Below, piece after piece: positions 16,595-25,288 of a DNA stretch of 64,000 nt; the stretch's first letter is position 1; every line of letters begins with the position of its first letter. The notes under the pieces were generated by a model. That model was not told the origin of the DNA and did no database searches. It saw nothing but the letters and a program-made list of their open reading frames with translations. Origin of the DNA: Peptococcaceae bacterium BICA1-7. Lineage in GTDB: Bacteria; Bacillota; Desulfotomaculia; Desulfotomaculales; Desulfocucumaceae. A program made the position numbers and the translations under genes. The stretch spans positions 465,015-529,014 of the forward strand of contig JUEB01000033.1 in NCBI GenBank assembly GCA_000802095.1, read 5' to 3'.

Positions 16595-16693
16595 CCCAAT
16601 TTTCATATGCCTGTAGCGGGATATTGCACGTCTTCCTTTTCACGGGGCCGGAAGGATGGTAAACTTAGAAATAACCAGTTAATCAGAAAATAA

Positions 16694-17314
16694 ATGGATG
16701 GGGTGTTTTATTTGGCCGACAATAAAAAGCAGGAAATGCTCACAGCCTCGGGATATCAGTACGACAGTGACCTGGTGAAGGTGCCCATTAAGGTTACCCC
16801 GGCCTTGCAGGCCGTCATCGCAAATCAGCTGGACCTGATAGAAATGCTGGAAAAGGGCGGCCACAGGGATCCAGTGTTTATAGACCAGCACAGGGCCGAG
16901 CTGTCCCAGTTGGAGGAGGAAATAGCCGGCGCCTTTGCAAAATATGCCAAGAAAAAGGAAGCTGAGAAGGAAAGACGGGCTGTGAAGAAGGAGAGCCAGG
17001 ATATTCCCGTTTGGGCCCCCGAGGAGCAGTCTGCGCCGAAAAAAGCAGGCCGCCAACGACCAGAGCGGGAAGAGGACTACACCCTGGGGCCGGACATGGA
17101 AAAGCAGCTTGACAGCATGGCGGACAGGCTAAGCCCGGGACTTCCCTCGGCAAAGTACGAGCAGCGGACCCGCCCGGTGGAAAGGCCGGCTGAGGTGGAT
17201 GTTCGAAGGGTGGCCGTGGGTGCCGCCATTAAGGCCCTGTCGGGCTTTCTGGGCCGGGAACTGACCGGGGAGGAGATGGCCGCCGTGGAAAAACAGGTGG
17301 AGAGCTACCTTTGA
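16694..17314 (+). CDS. Uncharacterised protein, charged coiled-coil region
   Basis: A 206-residue soluble protein of unknown family. Residues 25-60 are helical; 65-130 form a highly charged stretch (YAKKKEAEKERRAVKKE) likely coiled or disordered; the C end (about 165-206) is a compact helical segment (AVGAAIKALSGFLGRELTGEEMAAVEKQVESYL). No signal peptide or membrane segment. Codon use is like the flanking genes. ATG 16694 has no clear ribosome site, and a TTG at 16712 following GGGGTG is an alternative start. Confidence 0.6.
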   Translation: MDGVFYLADNKKQEMLTASGYQYDSDLVKVPIKVTPALQAVIANQLDLIEMLEKGGHRDPVFIDQHRAELSQLEEEIAGAFAKYAKKKEAEKERRAVKKESQDIPVWAPEEQSAPKKAGRQRPEREEDYTLGPDMEKQLDSMADRLSPGLPSAKYEQRTRPVERPAEVDVRRVAVGAAIKALSGFLGRELTGEEMAAVEKQVESYL

Positions 17315-17324
17315 CCTCCTTAAT

Positions 17325-17527
17325 GCAGCCACCAAGGAAGATGAAAAAATGGGTCCTTTTTAAGCCACAGAGCACACAGAGGGCACAGAGGTTTTTAAGC
17401 CCTGCTTAAAGGTTTTTATTAAAAGAATTGATTGGGCTAAAAAAATCTATTATTTAATACATAGGTTTCAGACCTGAGAGTAATGCCTGAAAGCAATTCT
17501 CTGTGATCTCTGTGTCCTCTGTGGTTC
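17325..17527 (+). repeat. CACAGAG dispersed repeat, copy A
   Basis: Begins GCAGCCACCAAGG..., then CCACAGAGCACACAGAGGG (three CACAGAG units about 9 bp apart), an AT-rich middle, and ends CTCTGTGATCTCTGTGTCC plus TCTGTGG, so the ends are imperfect inverted repeats. Same orientation as copy C (22951-23152) and opposite to copies B and D. It follows the end of the gene at 17314. Confidence 0.8.
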
Positions 17528-17616
17528 ATAAAAAAGACATTCATATTTCAGTTTCAGGGTAGAATCCAAATTTCAGAATTATGCTCTAAAGAAAAAGTGG
17601 ATGAACAAGCATTTTT

Positions 17617-17684
17617 ATGTTTTCTCTGTGTGTTCTGTGGTTTTTTAAATACATTCATTTGACCGCTAACCGGCGGTTTTTTTA
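17617..17684 (+). terminator. Half repeat and terminator-like hairpin
   Basis: A partial repeat end (TTCTCTGTGTGTTCTGTGG, 17622-17640) is followed by ACCGC-TAACCG-GCGGT (17662-17677) and TTTTTTTATT. No gene needing this terminator precedes it on the plus strand except the 206-residue gene, 350 bp upstream. The reading frame running through here is not credible. Confidence 0.5.
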
Positions 17685-17861
17685 TTGCCCGGCCTGGAAG
17701 AGGGCCTATTTTCCTTTTCTTTTGGGACGCCTGCATTATTTAAATTTGGCGGGGGGAGTGGTAAACTTTTTAGTGAATTCGGCAGGGGAACTGGCTTGCA
17801 GCCTTAGCAAAGAGCCTACATTACAAGGTTTATAATATCCTGCCGCATGGAGGTTTTTTAA

Positions 17862-18713
17862 ATGGTCAAGGTTGTGACGGACAGCACCTCATACATTCCC
17901 CACGCTCTGAGAAAAGAACTGGATATTTCGGTGATTTCCCTTAATGTGAATTTTGAGTCGGAGTCCTTCAAGGAAGAGGACACAGACAGCAGATCTTTTT
18001 ATGAAAGGATGCTGGGGAGCAGGATGAACCCCACCTCCTCGCCACCTGCTCTGTTCGACTTTTACGATGTTTTCGAGAGTATCGTGGCGAGCGGGAAAGG
18101 AGTAGTGGGTATTTTTCTCTCCTCAGAAATGAGCCAAACATATTCCACCGCGCTGATGGCCAAAAATATGGTTTTGAGCAACTACCCGGATGCTGCCCTG
18201 GAGATAATCGACTCCCGGTTCAACTGCATGGCTATGGGCTTTGCGGTGCTGGCTGCGGCAAGGGCGGCCAGGGAAGGGATGCCGGCTGACCAGGTTGCCG
18301 GCCGGGCCAGGGAGGTTATCAGCAGGCTGCGGTTCATGTTCGTGCCTGAAACCCTGGAGTATCTCAGGCGGGGCGGCAGGATAGGAGGTGCGGCGGCCCT
18401 TCTGGGCCAGGTATTAAAGATCAGGCCGGTGCTCACCATCAAAGACGGGAAGGTAGAGGTCCAGGAAAAGGTTCTTACCCAGTCCAGGGCAATACAGAGC
18501 ATAGCCGACCATCTTTTTAAAGATGCCGGAAAGAAAGGCCTGGGGGAAGTTGTTGTGCACCATATAAACTGTAATGGCGGGGGGGACAGGCTGGCCGGCA
18601 GTATAGAAGAGAAGCTAAAGGTTAAAGCAACGATGGTGCCCATAGGCCCGGTAATTGGTCTCCACGTCGGGCCGGGAACGGTGGGAGTGGCCTATTATAC
18701 TGAAAGGGAATAA
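17862..18713 (+). CDS. DegV family fatty-acid-binding protein
   Basis: A 283-residue protein of the DegV/FakB family. The N-terminal MVKVVTDSTSYIP motif, the MNPTSSPP loop and the ETLEYLRRGGRIG segment are the usual landmarks; these proteins hold a fatty acid for phosphorylation by FakA. No FakA is next to it. ATG follows GGAGG at a normal distance. Length is normal for the family. Confidence 0.93.
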   Translation: MVKVVTDSTSYIPHALRKELDISVISLNVNFESESFKEEDTDSRSFYERMLGSRMNPTSSPPALFDFYDVFESIVASGKGVVGIFLSSEMSQTYSTALMAKNMVLSNYPDAALEIIDSRFNCMAMGFAVLAAARAAREGMPADQVAGRAREVISRLRFMFVPETLEYLRRGGRIGGAAALLGQVLKIRPVLTIKDGKVEVQEKVLTQSRAIQSIADHLFKDAGKKGLGEVVVHHINCNGGGDRLAGSIEEKLKVKATMVPIGPVIGLHVGPGTVGVAYYTERE

Positions 18714-18718
18714 TAATT

Positions 18719-18747
18719 AGGGCTGGGAATAGAATCTTCCCGGCCCT
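18719..18747. terminator. Convergent terminator
   Basis: AGGGCTGGGAA / TTCCCGGCCCT stem (one mismatch) between the converging DegV gene and the minus-strand membrane protein. Confidence 0.75.
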
Positions 18748-18759
18748 TTATATTTATTG

Positions 18760-19170
18760 CTACCTGTATTTTTCGGGTGGCTTAAGCCATGAGGGATAGT
18801 GGCTTTTCCTTTTTTTGTATAAAAATCGCCATATCAGTATTTCCTCAAGGATATATAAAATTATGAAAATACAGGCAATAAGGGAAAAGTAGGGCCAGGC
18901 CGGGGCCAGCCTGCTGTCCGGGGGGGCCATGCTTACAGGGACTATATACAGCATTATCGGTGAGACCCCAAAAATAAGGGCAATCGTTATTTTTCTCCTT
19001 AGCTTCAGCATGGTTCCGGGAAGGAATAAAAAAGCCACCAGCAGTAAAAACAAAAGAGCTGCCGCATAATACTCCACCCTTTGGTGGTATTCGCTTCCTT
19101 TCAGCTCTAATAGCACTCTTCTGGTAAAATCCGGCAGGCCTATTATCAAACTCTTTAAAAAGTCCAGCAT
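18760..19170 (-). CDS. Small membrane protein of unknown function
   Basis: A 136-residue protein with three membrane helices (about 35-52, 58-80, 90-115), a short soluble start and a basic tail (KKRKSHYPSWLKPPEKYR). AGGGGGG lies 10 bp before the ATG. No family recognised. Base composition resembles its neighbours. Confidence 0.6.
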   Translation of the reverse strand: MLDFLKSLIIGLPDFTRRVLLELKGSEYHQRVEYYAAALLFLLLVAFLFLPGTMLKLRRKITIALIFGVSPIMLYIVPVSMAPPDSRLAPAWPYFSLIACIFIILYILEEILIWRFLYKKRKSHYPSWLKPPEKYR

Positions 19171-19465
19171 TGGTATAACCCCCCTGTAAATCAGCTGGAA
19201 ACATTTAGCACCCTGAACATTTTAATTGCAGGTAGCAGGCATGACTGTCCTTTGAGTTGATACTTAATGTGTAAATTCGTCATAAATACTGAATATCCTC
19301 CTTATTTTTCCTTATATGCTATTGCTGACGAGGTATGGGATGTAATAAATAAACGGTACTTGCGTACTGTGAATTGATATTTGCAAATTTTATGGTTAGA
19401 ATATATCCAATTCTTACTAGTAAAAACATATAACCTGCCGGCGGATAACTTTCTGCCGTGCGGCC
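19171..19465. other. Intergenic, nothing recognised
   Basis: About 295 bp, AT-rich, between divergently transcribed genes. It should hold promoters for both, but no consensus pair stands out and no structured element was identified. Confidence 0.4.
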
Positions 19466-20008
19466 ATGGGCGGGGGGCCGGCGTTTTTGGGAGAGCTGCC
19501 TGATTATCTGGACTTTAATCTTAAAATTTTGTTTGTGGGCTATAATCCCGGGGAAAGATCGGCCTCCCTGGGGAATCACTATGCCGGCAGGGGTAACCAG
19601 TTCTGGCGTCTGCTTTATGATGCGGGGCTTACCGGCAGGCTTTATCTGCCCGCAGAGGACAGGCTGCTGCCTGCCCTGGGCTACGGGCTGACAAACCTGG
19701 CCGCCCGGCCCAGCAGGAGCAGCTCAGACCTGTCCGGCCCGGAAAAAAGAGAGGGGGCAGGGGAGCTGAGAGGAAAGGTCAGCCTGTACCGACCGGAGGT
19801 GGTGTGTCTTCTGGGTAAGGAGGTGTACCGGTGCTATGCCGGGAAAAAGGCGGGAGAGCCTGTGCAGTACGGCCCTGCCTCCGGTCAGGGTGTTTGTGAT
19901 GGAGTAAAGGATTTTATCGCCCCCAACCCCAGTGGGCGAAGCACTGTGCCATACTCCCAAAAGCTGTTTTTTTTCAGGATGCTTAAGGATATGGCCTCTA
20001 TCCTGTAA
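19466..20008 (+). CDS. Mismatch-specific uracil-DNA glycosylase (Mug/TDG-like)
   Basis: A 180-residue uracil glycosylase superfamily protein. LFVGYNPGERSA is the catalytic motif (GxNPG as in Mug/TDG), the GNQFWRLL segment and the C-terminal APNPSGRST match the second motif of family 2. It should remove uracil or thymine from mismatches with G. The ATG lacks a strong ribosome site. A second, family 4 uracil glycosylase is at 40257. Confidence 0.88.
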   Translation: MGGGPAFLGELPDYLDFNLKILFVGYNPGERSASLGNHYAGRGNQFWRLLYDAGLTGRLYLPAEDRLLPALGYGLTNLAARPSRSSSDLSGPEKREGAGELRGKVSLYRPEVVCLLGKEVYRCYAGKKAGEPVQYGPASGQGVCDGVKDFIAPNPSGRSTVPYSQKLFFFRMLKDMASIL

Positions 20009-20015
20009 ATAATAA

Positions 20016-20200
20016 ATGTCTTTTTAAAACCACAGAGGGCACAGAGATCACAGAGAAAAAATAACAGGCACTACCATTGAAGGAGTTATGCCAGTTGCCA
20101 GTCGTTTTCCAAATCATTTAGTAAAAAGAATATTAAACATTCAGGCAGGGCTAAAAACCTCTGTGTTCTCTGTGTGCTCTGGGGTTTAAATAGGACATGC
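20016..20200 (-). repeat. CACAGAG dispersed repeat, copy B
   Basis: ATGTCTTTTTAAAACCACAG start, then GGCACAGAGATCACAGAG, a middle with AACAGGCACTACCATTGA and TCAGGCAGGGCTAAAAACC, and an end TCTGTGTGCTCTGGGG. It matches copy D over most of its length in the same orientation, and copies A and C in reverse complement. Confidence 0.8.
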
Positions 20201-20258
20201 ATGATCACATTAATGCTGGCATTAATTTCAGGCCTACTAAAGATTAGGAGTGATTTTT

Positions 20259-21680
20259 ATGGGAATGTCCTTAAATATGGTTATACGTGTAAGGCTGATC
20301 AACCGCCCCGGCACCCTGGCCGGTGTGCTGAACGCTATCGCCAGGGAAGGAGGAAGCGTGGGGGCTATCGAACTTATCTCGGCCTCACCGACACAGCTGA
20401 TCAGGGATATAATGGTGCGCCTGCAGGGAAGGGACACCATCGGGGGGCTGGTCAGCGCCCTGGGCCAGATTCCGGGGGTAAATGTGGTGCATGTGGCCGA
20501 CAGGGTCTATAACAGGCACCTGGGAGGCAAGATTGAAATTATGCCCAAAAAGCCGGTGACCGACTGGGAAGACCTGTCCCTTGTGTACACTCCCGGTGTG
20601 GCCCGGATTTCCGAGGCTATCGCCAGGGATCCCGGCCTGGCCTACCGGCTGACCATGAAAGGGAATTCGGTGGCCATTGTGACAGATGGATCGGCTGTTC
20701 TGGGCCTGGGCAATCTGGGGGCTGCCGCCGCACTGCCGGTAATGGAGGGCAAGGCCCTTCTCTTTAAGAAGTTCTCCGGCATAGACGCCTTCCCCATATG
20801 CCTGGACACCCAGGACACCGATCAGATTATAAGTGTTGTGGCCGCCCTGGCCCCGGCCTTTGGGGGCATCAACCTGGAGGATATAGCCGCTCCCAGGTGT
20901 TTTGAGATAGAGGAGCGGCTTTCGACAATACTGGACATACCGGTTTTTCATGATGACCAGCATGGCACCGCCATTGTTGCCCTGGCGGGACTGATCAACG
21001 CCCTTAAGGTGGTGGAAAAGGATCTGCGGAAGGTGCGGGTGACCATGAGCGGGGCCGGTGCGGCGGGGATGGCCATAACAAAAATGCTTATCAGCGCCGG
21101 GGCCCGGGACATTATTGTTTGTGACAGGAAGGGGGCCATATCCCGGGAGAATCCCCCCACAGACCCGGCCAAGGCGTGGCTGGCCCAGAACACCAACGGG
21201 AAGGGTGTCCGGGGAACTTTAAAAGAGGTCCTCCGGGGGGCCGATGTGTTCATCGGTGTGTCCGCCCCGGGGCTGCTCTCCCGGGAGGATATTGTCAATA
21301 TGGCCGAAAAGCCTGTGGTATTCGCCCTGGCCAACCCGGAGCCGGAAATCAATCCTGAGGACATATATGACATAGCCGGTGTAATTGCCACCGGAAGGTC
21401 CGACTACCCCAACCAGATAAACAACGCCCTGGCCTTCCCGGGTGTTTTCAGGGGGGCACTGGACTGCCGGGCACTGACTGTTAACGATGAGATGTGCCTG
21501 GCGGCGGCCCATGCCCTGGCTGGAGTGGTGGACGCCGGGCATCTGTCTGCTGAAGACATTATACCCTCGGTATTCAACGAGGAGGTGGCCCCGGCTGTGG
21601 CCAGGGCGGTGGAGGAGGCCGCCAGGCGGACCGGTGTGGTCAGGGAGATGCCGGAAAGTGTGGTTGATTTAAAAGGGTAA
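20259..21680 (+). CDS. NAD(P)-dependent malic enzyme with N-terminal ACT domain
   Basis: A 473-residue protein: an ACT regulatory domain (about 1-80, [25 protein letters not shown]) precedes a full malic enzyme (about 85-470) with LVYTPGVA, the Asp/Glu metal site region ([15 protein letters not shown]) and a GAGAAG Rossmann motif. It decarboxylates malate to pyruvate in the cytosol; the ACT domain suggests control by an amino acid or similar ligand. ATG 20259 is preferred over GTG 20250 because AGGAG lies just upstream. The next gene follows 57 bp later without a terminator. Confidence 0.95.
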   Translation: MGMSLNMVIRVRLINRPGTLAGVLNAIAREGGSVGAIELISASPTQLIRDIMVRLQGRDTIGGLVSALGQIPGVNVVHVADRVYNRHLGGKIEIMPKKPVTDWEDLSLVYTPGVARISEAIARDPGLAYRLTMKGNSVAIVTDGSAVLGLGNLGAAAALPVMEGKALLFKKFSGIDAFPICLDTQDTDQIISVVAALAPAFGGINLEDIAAPRCFEIEERLSTILDIPVFHDDQHGTAIVALAGLINALKVVEKDLRKVRVTMSGAGAAGMAITKMLISAGARDIIVCDRKGAISRENPPTDPAKAWLAQNTNGKGVRGTLKEVLRGADVFIGVSAPGLLSREDIVNMAEKPVVFALANPEPEINPEDIYDIAGVIATGRSDYPNQINNALAFPGVFRGALDCRALTVNDEMCLAAAHALAGVVDAGHLSAEDIIPSVFNEEVAPAVARAVEEAARRTGVVREMPESVVDLKG

Positions 21681-21737
21681 AGCCAGTGCCGGGGAGAAAC
21701 TTTATACAGTAAAAAACATTGAAGGGAAGTTTTTAAG

Positions 21738-22898
21738 GTGGATACTTCTTTTGGCTTTTATCTCCCCACCAGAATTGAGGCGGGGTGCGGTATTTTAAAG
21801 AACTCCGGGGCACTTGTAAAGGGTGTCACCGGGGGGAAAAGGGTGTTTTTGGTGACCGACCGGGGAGTCCGTGCCGCCGGGCTGGCCGGGGAGGTGGGGG
21901 ATTCCCTCAGCCGGGAAGGGTTTGACTGCCTGTGGTTTGACCAGGTGGAGCCCAATCCAAAAGACCGGGACTGTGAGGCCGGCGGCGAGGCTGCCCGGCA
22001 GTTTAAGGCCGATGTTATAGTGGCGGTGGGAGGCGGGTCGGTGCTGGACTCCGCCAAGGCCATCGCTGTCTTGCAGACCCACGGTGGATATATCCGGGAC
22101 TACGAGGGAAGGGGAAGAATAACCCGGGAGATCACTCCCCTGGTGGCCATTCCCACCACCGCCGGAACCGGGTCCGAGGTGACCAGGTCGGCGGTGATTA
22201 CAGACACTGAAAGAAAATTCAAAATGACTGTAAAGGATGTGGGCATGGCTCCCCGGCTGGCCATTGTGGACCCGGACACAACCCGCCTCCTGCCGCCTGC
22301 CACCAAAGCCTCTACCGGCATGGACGCCCTGGTCCATGCAGTGGAGGCCTTTACCTGCCGCCCGGCCAACCCAATGTCCGATGTGATGGCCCTGGCGGCC
22401 ATGGGCAGGATATTCCCCTCGCTGAGGGCGGCTGTTCAGGGAGGTGACTCCGGAGCCCGGTACAACATGATGATTGGCTCACTGCTGGCCGGAATAGCCT
22501 TTTCCCACGCCGATGTGGCCGCAGTCCACTGTATGGCCGAGGCCCTGGGGGGGCTTTATGACACTCCTCACGGGGTGGCCAACTCCATGTTTTTCCCTAT
22601 GGTTACCGCCTTTAACGCCCAGGCTGACCCGGAAAAGCACGCCCGGGCGGCTGAGGCCTGCGGCCTGCCGGTGGCGGGGCTCTCCAGCGCCGGGGCGGCC
22701 ACAATGCTGGTGCAGGAGCTGGGTAAGCTGGCCGAGGATATCGGCATACCGTCATTTAGAAGCCTTGACTATGTGAAGGAGGCCGACTTTGAGAAGCTGG
22801 CCGAGGCCTCTTACGTGAACGGGTCCACTCCCAGCAACTGCAGGGAGATTACCCGGGAGGACTATTTGAGGCTGTTCAGGGAAAGCTTTAGCGGCTGA
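21738..22898 (+). CDS. Iron-containing alcohol dehydrogenase
   Basis: A 386-residue group III (iron-type) alcohol dehydrogenase. VAVGGGSVLDSAKAIA is the NAD motif; TTAGTGSEVTRSAVI is the family signature; metal-ligand region includes MDALVHAVEAF and the HCMAEALGG...DTPHGVANS segment. It interconverts an aldehyde and alcohol with NAD(P)H. GTG start behind GAAGGGAAG. With the malic enzyme upstream it may balance redox in fermentation; the true substrate is unknown. Confidence 0.93.
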   Translation: MDTSFGFYLPTRIEAGCGILKNSGALVKGVTGGKRVFLVTDRGVRAAGLAGEVGDSLSREGFDCLWFDQVEPNPKDRDCEAGGEAARQFKADVIVAVGGGSVLDSAKAIAVLQTHGGYIRDYEGRGRITREITPLVAIPTTAGTGSEVTRSAVITDTERKFKMTVKDVGMAPRLAIVDPDTTRLLPPATKASTGMDALVHAVEAFTCRPANPMSDVMALAAMGRIFPSLRAAVQGGDSGARYNMMIGSLLAGIAFSHADVAAVHCMAEALGGLYDTPHGVANSMFFPMVTAFNAQADPEKHARAAEACGLPVAGLSSAGAATMLVQELGKLAEDIGIPSFRSLDYVKEADFEKLAEASYVNGSTPSNCREITREDYLRLFRESFSG

Positions 22899-22950
22899 CA
22901 GGCACTGCTTTTCGACCGGAATTAGGAATCCAGACACCAGGGCCGCCTAA

Positions 22951-23152
22951 GCAGCCACCAAGGAGAATGAAAATTCGGGTCCTTTTTAAAGCCACAGAGG
23001 ACACAGAGGTTTTTTGTCCTGCTTGTATGCTAATAAAAAATTCTATTAAATAAATTTGGGGAAGACTGACAGAGGCTTTCAAACTATCGGCTTCTTTGCT
23101 TCAGGGTAGTGCCTGTGAGTAATTCTCTGTGATCTCTGTGCCCTCTGTGGCT
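22951..23152 (+). repeat. CACAGAG dispersed repeat, copy C
   Basis: Starts GCAGCCACCAAGGAGAATGA as in copy A, then GCCACAGAGGACACAGAGG, an AT-rich middle, and CTCTGTGATCTCTGTGCCC plus TCTGTGG. Located just after the alcohol dehydrogenase gene. Confidence 0.8.
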
Positions 23153-23230
23153 AATAGAGACCCGAGGGGTTTTCGGGAAAATAAGATAGAAGAATATATT
23201 CTGAGTCGGGAGACGGGGATAAAGCTGAGG

Positions 23231-23264
23231 TGCCGCCTGTAAAATGGCGGCATTTATTATTTTT
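23231..23264 (+). terminator. Hairpin upstream of mgtC-like gene
   Basis: TGCCGCC-TGTAAAAT-GGCGGCA (23231-23252) followed by TTTATTATTTTT. No gene precedes it closely, so it may be a leader terminator for the MgtC-like gene 66 bp downstream or the end of a small transcript. No known magnesium riboswitch was recognised upstream. Confidence 0.6.
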
Positions 23265-23329
23265 AAAGAAGTATTAAGTTTTTATGGCCATACTTTAGGG
23301 GACAATAGCGTAAAAATGGGGGGCCGGTT

Positions 23330-23749
23330 ATGCAAGATCAGTTCGAAATTATTCTCAGGCTGGTGCTATCCTTTATGCTGGGAGGTCTCTTTGGCCTGGA
23401 GAGGGAAAGGCGGCACAAGCCCGCTGGGCTGCGCACCCACACCCTGGTCTGCCTGGGGGCTGCCCTGTTCACTATTGCCGGGAGCTATGGCTTTCCCCTT
23501 ACGGAAGGGGGCCCTTTGGTAAGGGACCCTGCCCGGGTGTCTGCCCAGATTGTCAGCGGGGTGGGCTTTATAGGAGGGGGGATAATCTTCAAGGAGAGGG
23601 ATCATGTCCGGGGAATTACCACCGCCGCCAGTATCTGGCTCACTGCCGGGCTGGGCATGGGCATCGGCCTGGGGCTGTACCTTATCACCGGGGTGGCGGC
23701 CCTTTTGGGGCTTGCCGGACTGGCGCTGGACCGCCTTTCCCGGAGCTGA
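23330..23749 (+). CDS. MgtC/SapB family membrane protein
   Basis: A 139-residue protein with four membrane helices and the family motifs GGLFGLERERRHKPAGLRTHTLVCLGAALF and SGVGFIGGGIIFKE, plus GITTAASIWLTAGLGMGIG. It covers the membrane part only and lacks the C-terminal ACT-like domain of full MgtC. Family members are linked to magnesium homeostasis or growth under low magnesium. GGGGGCCGG precedes the ATG. Confidence 0.92.
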   Translation: MQDQFEIILRLVLSFMLGGLFGLERERRHKPAGLRTHTLVCLGAALFTIAGSYGFPLTEGGPLVRDPARVSAQIVSGVGFIGGGIIFKERDHVRGITTAASIWLTAGLGMGIGLGLYLITGVAALLGLAGLALDRLSRS

Positions 23750-23846
23750 ACAGTTTTTTAAAGGAGGGCCGGGCAGGGAAGGGTAAATAAATTGTTGAAC
23801 ATAGATATAAAGTGGAATAAACAGGAGTAGAAGAAAGGGCAAATTA

Positions 23847-24731
23847 TTGGGTAATGTATTAAAATCCGGAGGACAGGGTCTGGGAGTGGCCCTGGTAATA
23901 GTATCCACCCTGTGCCTTAGCACCGAGGCCATAGCTGCCAAGATAGCCTATCAGGGAGGGGCCGGGGTGATGACCACCCTAACCCTGCGCTATATAATCG
24001 CAGCCTTTATATTCTGGGGCTTTATTCTGGCCGGAGGGTACCCCTACAAACTTTCAGCCCGCCAGCTGCAGGGGGTGGCCGCCCTTTCCCTGGGGGCCCA
24101 GACCCTTACTGTGCTGGCTCTTTTTCAAGCCTTCCAGTACATACCGGCGGCCATGGCCATACTTTTTCTCTACCTGTACCCTACCATAGTAACCATACTG
24201 GCCTTTTTCTTTTTAAAGGAAAAAATCACCTGGCCTAAAGGGGCTGCCCTGGCTCTCACATTTCTGGGCGCTGCCTTTATTCTAGGGCAGCCGGTGGGGG
24301 AACTGGACATGAGGGGGGTGCTTCTGTCAGTGGCCGCCGCCGTGACCAACGCTATTTTTCTGGTGGGTACAGCCCGCCTGCTGTCCGGGATACAAACCCC
24401 GGTGTATAACGCCTACGTTTCTTCCATAGTGGCTCTGGCCGTGGGAATACTGGCCCTGTCCAGGGGGCAGCTCCACCTGGACTTAAGCTTCCAGGCCTGG
24501 GCCGCCATTGTGGCGCTGGGAATTGTGTCTACGGTTATAGCCATGGCGGCCCTGATGAGGGGGGTCCAGATTATCGGCCCCTCCAGGGCGGCCATTATAA
24601 GCACCTTTGAGCCCGCCGCCACAGCGCTGCTGGCCTTTTGGGCGCTGGGGGAAAGTCTCACCCTGTGGCAGGCCGCCGGGGGGATTGTTATACTGGCCGG
24701 AGTATTCCTGCTGAAAAGGAAGTCCGCATAG
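23847..24731 (+). CDS. EamA/DMT-superfamily transporter
   Basis: A 294-residue protein with about ten membrane helices in two EamA halves (about 10-140 and 150-290), each ending in the usual YLYPTIVTILAFFFLKE and FEPAATALLAFWALGE patterns. Drug/metabolite exporter superfamily; substrate unknown. TTG start with GAAAGGG upstream. Two other EamA-type genes are present at 55025 and 57644. Confidence 0.88.
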   Translation: MGNVLKSGGQGLGVALVIVSTLCLSTEAIAAKIAYQGGAGVMTTLTLRYIIAAFIFWGFILAGGYPYKLSARQLQGVAALSLGAQTLTVLALFQAFQYIPAAMAILFLYLYPTIVTILAFFFLKEKITWPKGAALALTFLGAAFILGQPVGELDMRGVLLSVAAAVTNAIFLVGTARLLSGIQTPVYNAYVSSIVALAVGILALSRGQLHLDLSFQAWAAIVALGIVSTVIAMAALMRGVQIIGPSRAAIISTFEPAATALLAFWALGESLTLWQAAGGIVILAGVFLLKRKSA

Positions 24732-24929
24732 TCAGACACCAACACGCAGACAATATAGTGTGTGGTATTTTCAGTGTTTTAAAAAGTGTTTTAAAAGAGG
24801 AATTAATACAGTAAAGCTAGAATAAACCAGTAAGAGACAAAAACAGGGCATTAATCCCCGGCCCGCCGGGTAATAAACCGGCAGGGGTCTATAATAAAAG
24901 GCCCTGAATAATTCAGGAGGGATAAAAAA
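24732..24929. other. Leader region of selenoprotein gene
   Basis: About 200 bp. A GC-rich imperfect dyad (CCCCGGCCCGCCGG ... CCGGCAGGGG, about 24857-24887) may terminate the upstream EamA transcript. CAGGAGGG at 24914-24921 is the ribosome site of the next gene. Confidence 0.4.
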
Positions 24930-25214
24930 GTGGCAAAGGTGCAGATTACCGACGATGCAAGGGATTATATCCTGAAGCAGACTGACACTATAACCGTGCA
25001 GATAGAAATGTGCAGGGGGTGAAGGGGCGTAACTTATGAGCCTGCCGTGTATGCAGGACAGCCCACACCACCTGAGGAATATGAGAGCGTAGTTGCCAAC
25101 GGTGTCACGGTCTACCTTAAAAAGGACGCCCAGACCGCCCCTGATGGGGTAAATATCTCCATGACCGGAGAAGGCGTTTGGAAAACCATGAAAATAGAGG
25201 GTCTGCAGCAATAA
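24930..25214 (+). CDS. HesB-related selenoprotein (in-frame UGA = Sec)
   Basis: A 94-residue frame from GTG 24930 (AGGAGGG upstream) to TAA 25212-25214, interrupted only by TGA at 25020-25022. Reading it as selenocysteine gives the motif MCRGURG at residues 27-33 and a continuous HesB/IscA-like fold, with good sense on both sides (MAKVQITDDARDYILKQ before; NGVTVYLKKDAQTAPDGVNI after). HesB-related small selenoproteins are a known family in anaerobes and are thought to relate to Fe-S or redox chemistry. A stem-loop CCTGC-CGTGTAT-GCAGG (25041-25057) about 20 nt after the UGA is placed as a bacterial SECIS. A terminator follows. Ordinary gene callers split it. Confidence 0.85.
25041..25057 (+). 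promoter_or_regulatory. Candidate SECIS of HesB-related selenoprotein
   Basis: CCTGC/GCAGG stem with a seven-base loop containing GU, beginning 18 nt after the UGA. Position and size are right for a bacterial SECIS, though the loop is less canonical than that at 42485. Confidence 0.55.
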
Positions 25215-25233
25215 AAAATTACAGACGCTGTTT

Positions 25234-25260
25234 AAAAGCTGCCTTAATCGGCAGCTTTTA
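25234..25260 (+). terminator. Terminator after selenoprotein gene
   Basis: AAAAGCTGCC-TTAATC-GGCAGCTTTT, a 10-bp perfect stem starting 19 bp after the selenoprotein stop. Confidence 0.85.
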
Positions 25261-25288
25261 ATGTTGGCTCACCCGGGGAGGGATATGG

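Noticed and set aside
17617..17835. 72-codon frame between repeat and degV
   Set aside because: Runs through a half repeat and a terminator hairpin, has no ribosome site and no similarity pattern.
17325..23152. CRISPR-like look of the repeated CACAGAG elements
   Set aside because: Units are 9 bp apart or kilobases apart, without spacers of regular size and without cas genes.
24930..25214. Pseudogene call for the HesB-like gene because of its internal stop
   Set aside because: Sense continues without decay on both sides and the stop is TGA at a redox position with a stem-loop after it; the same holds for the SelW-like gene at 42424.
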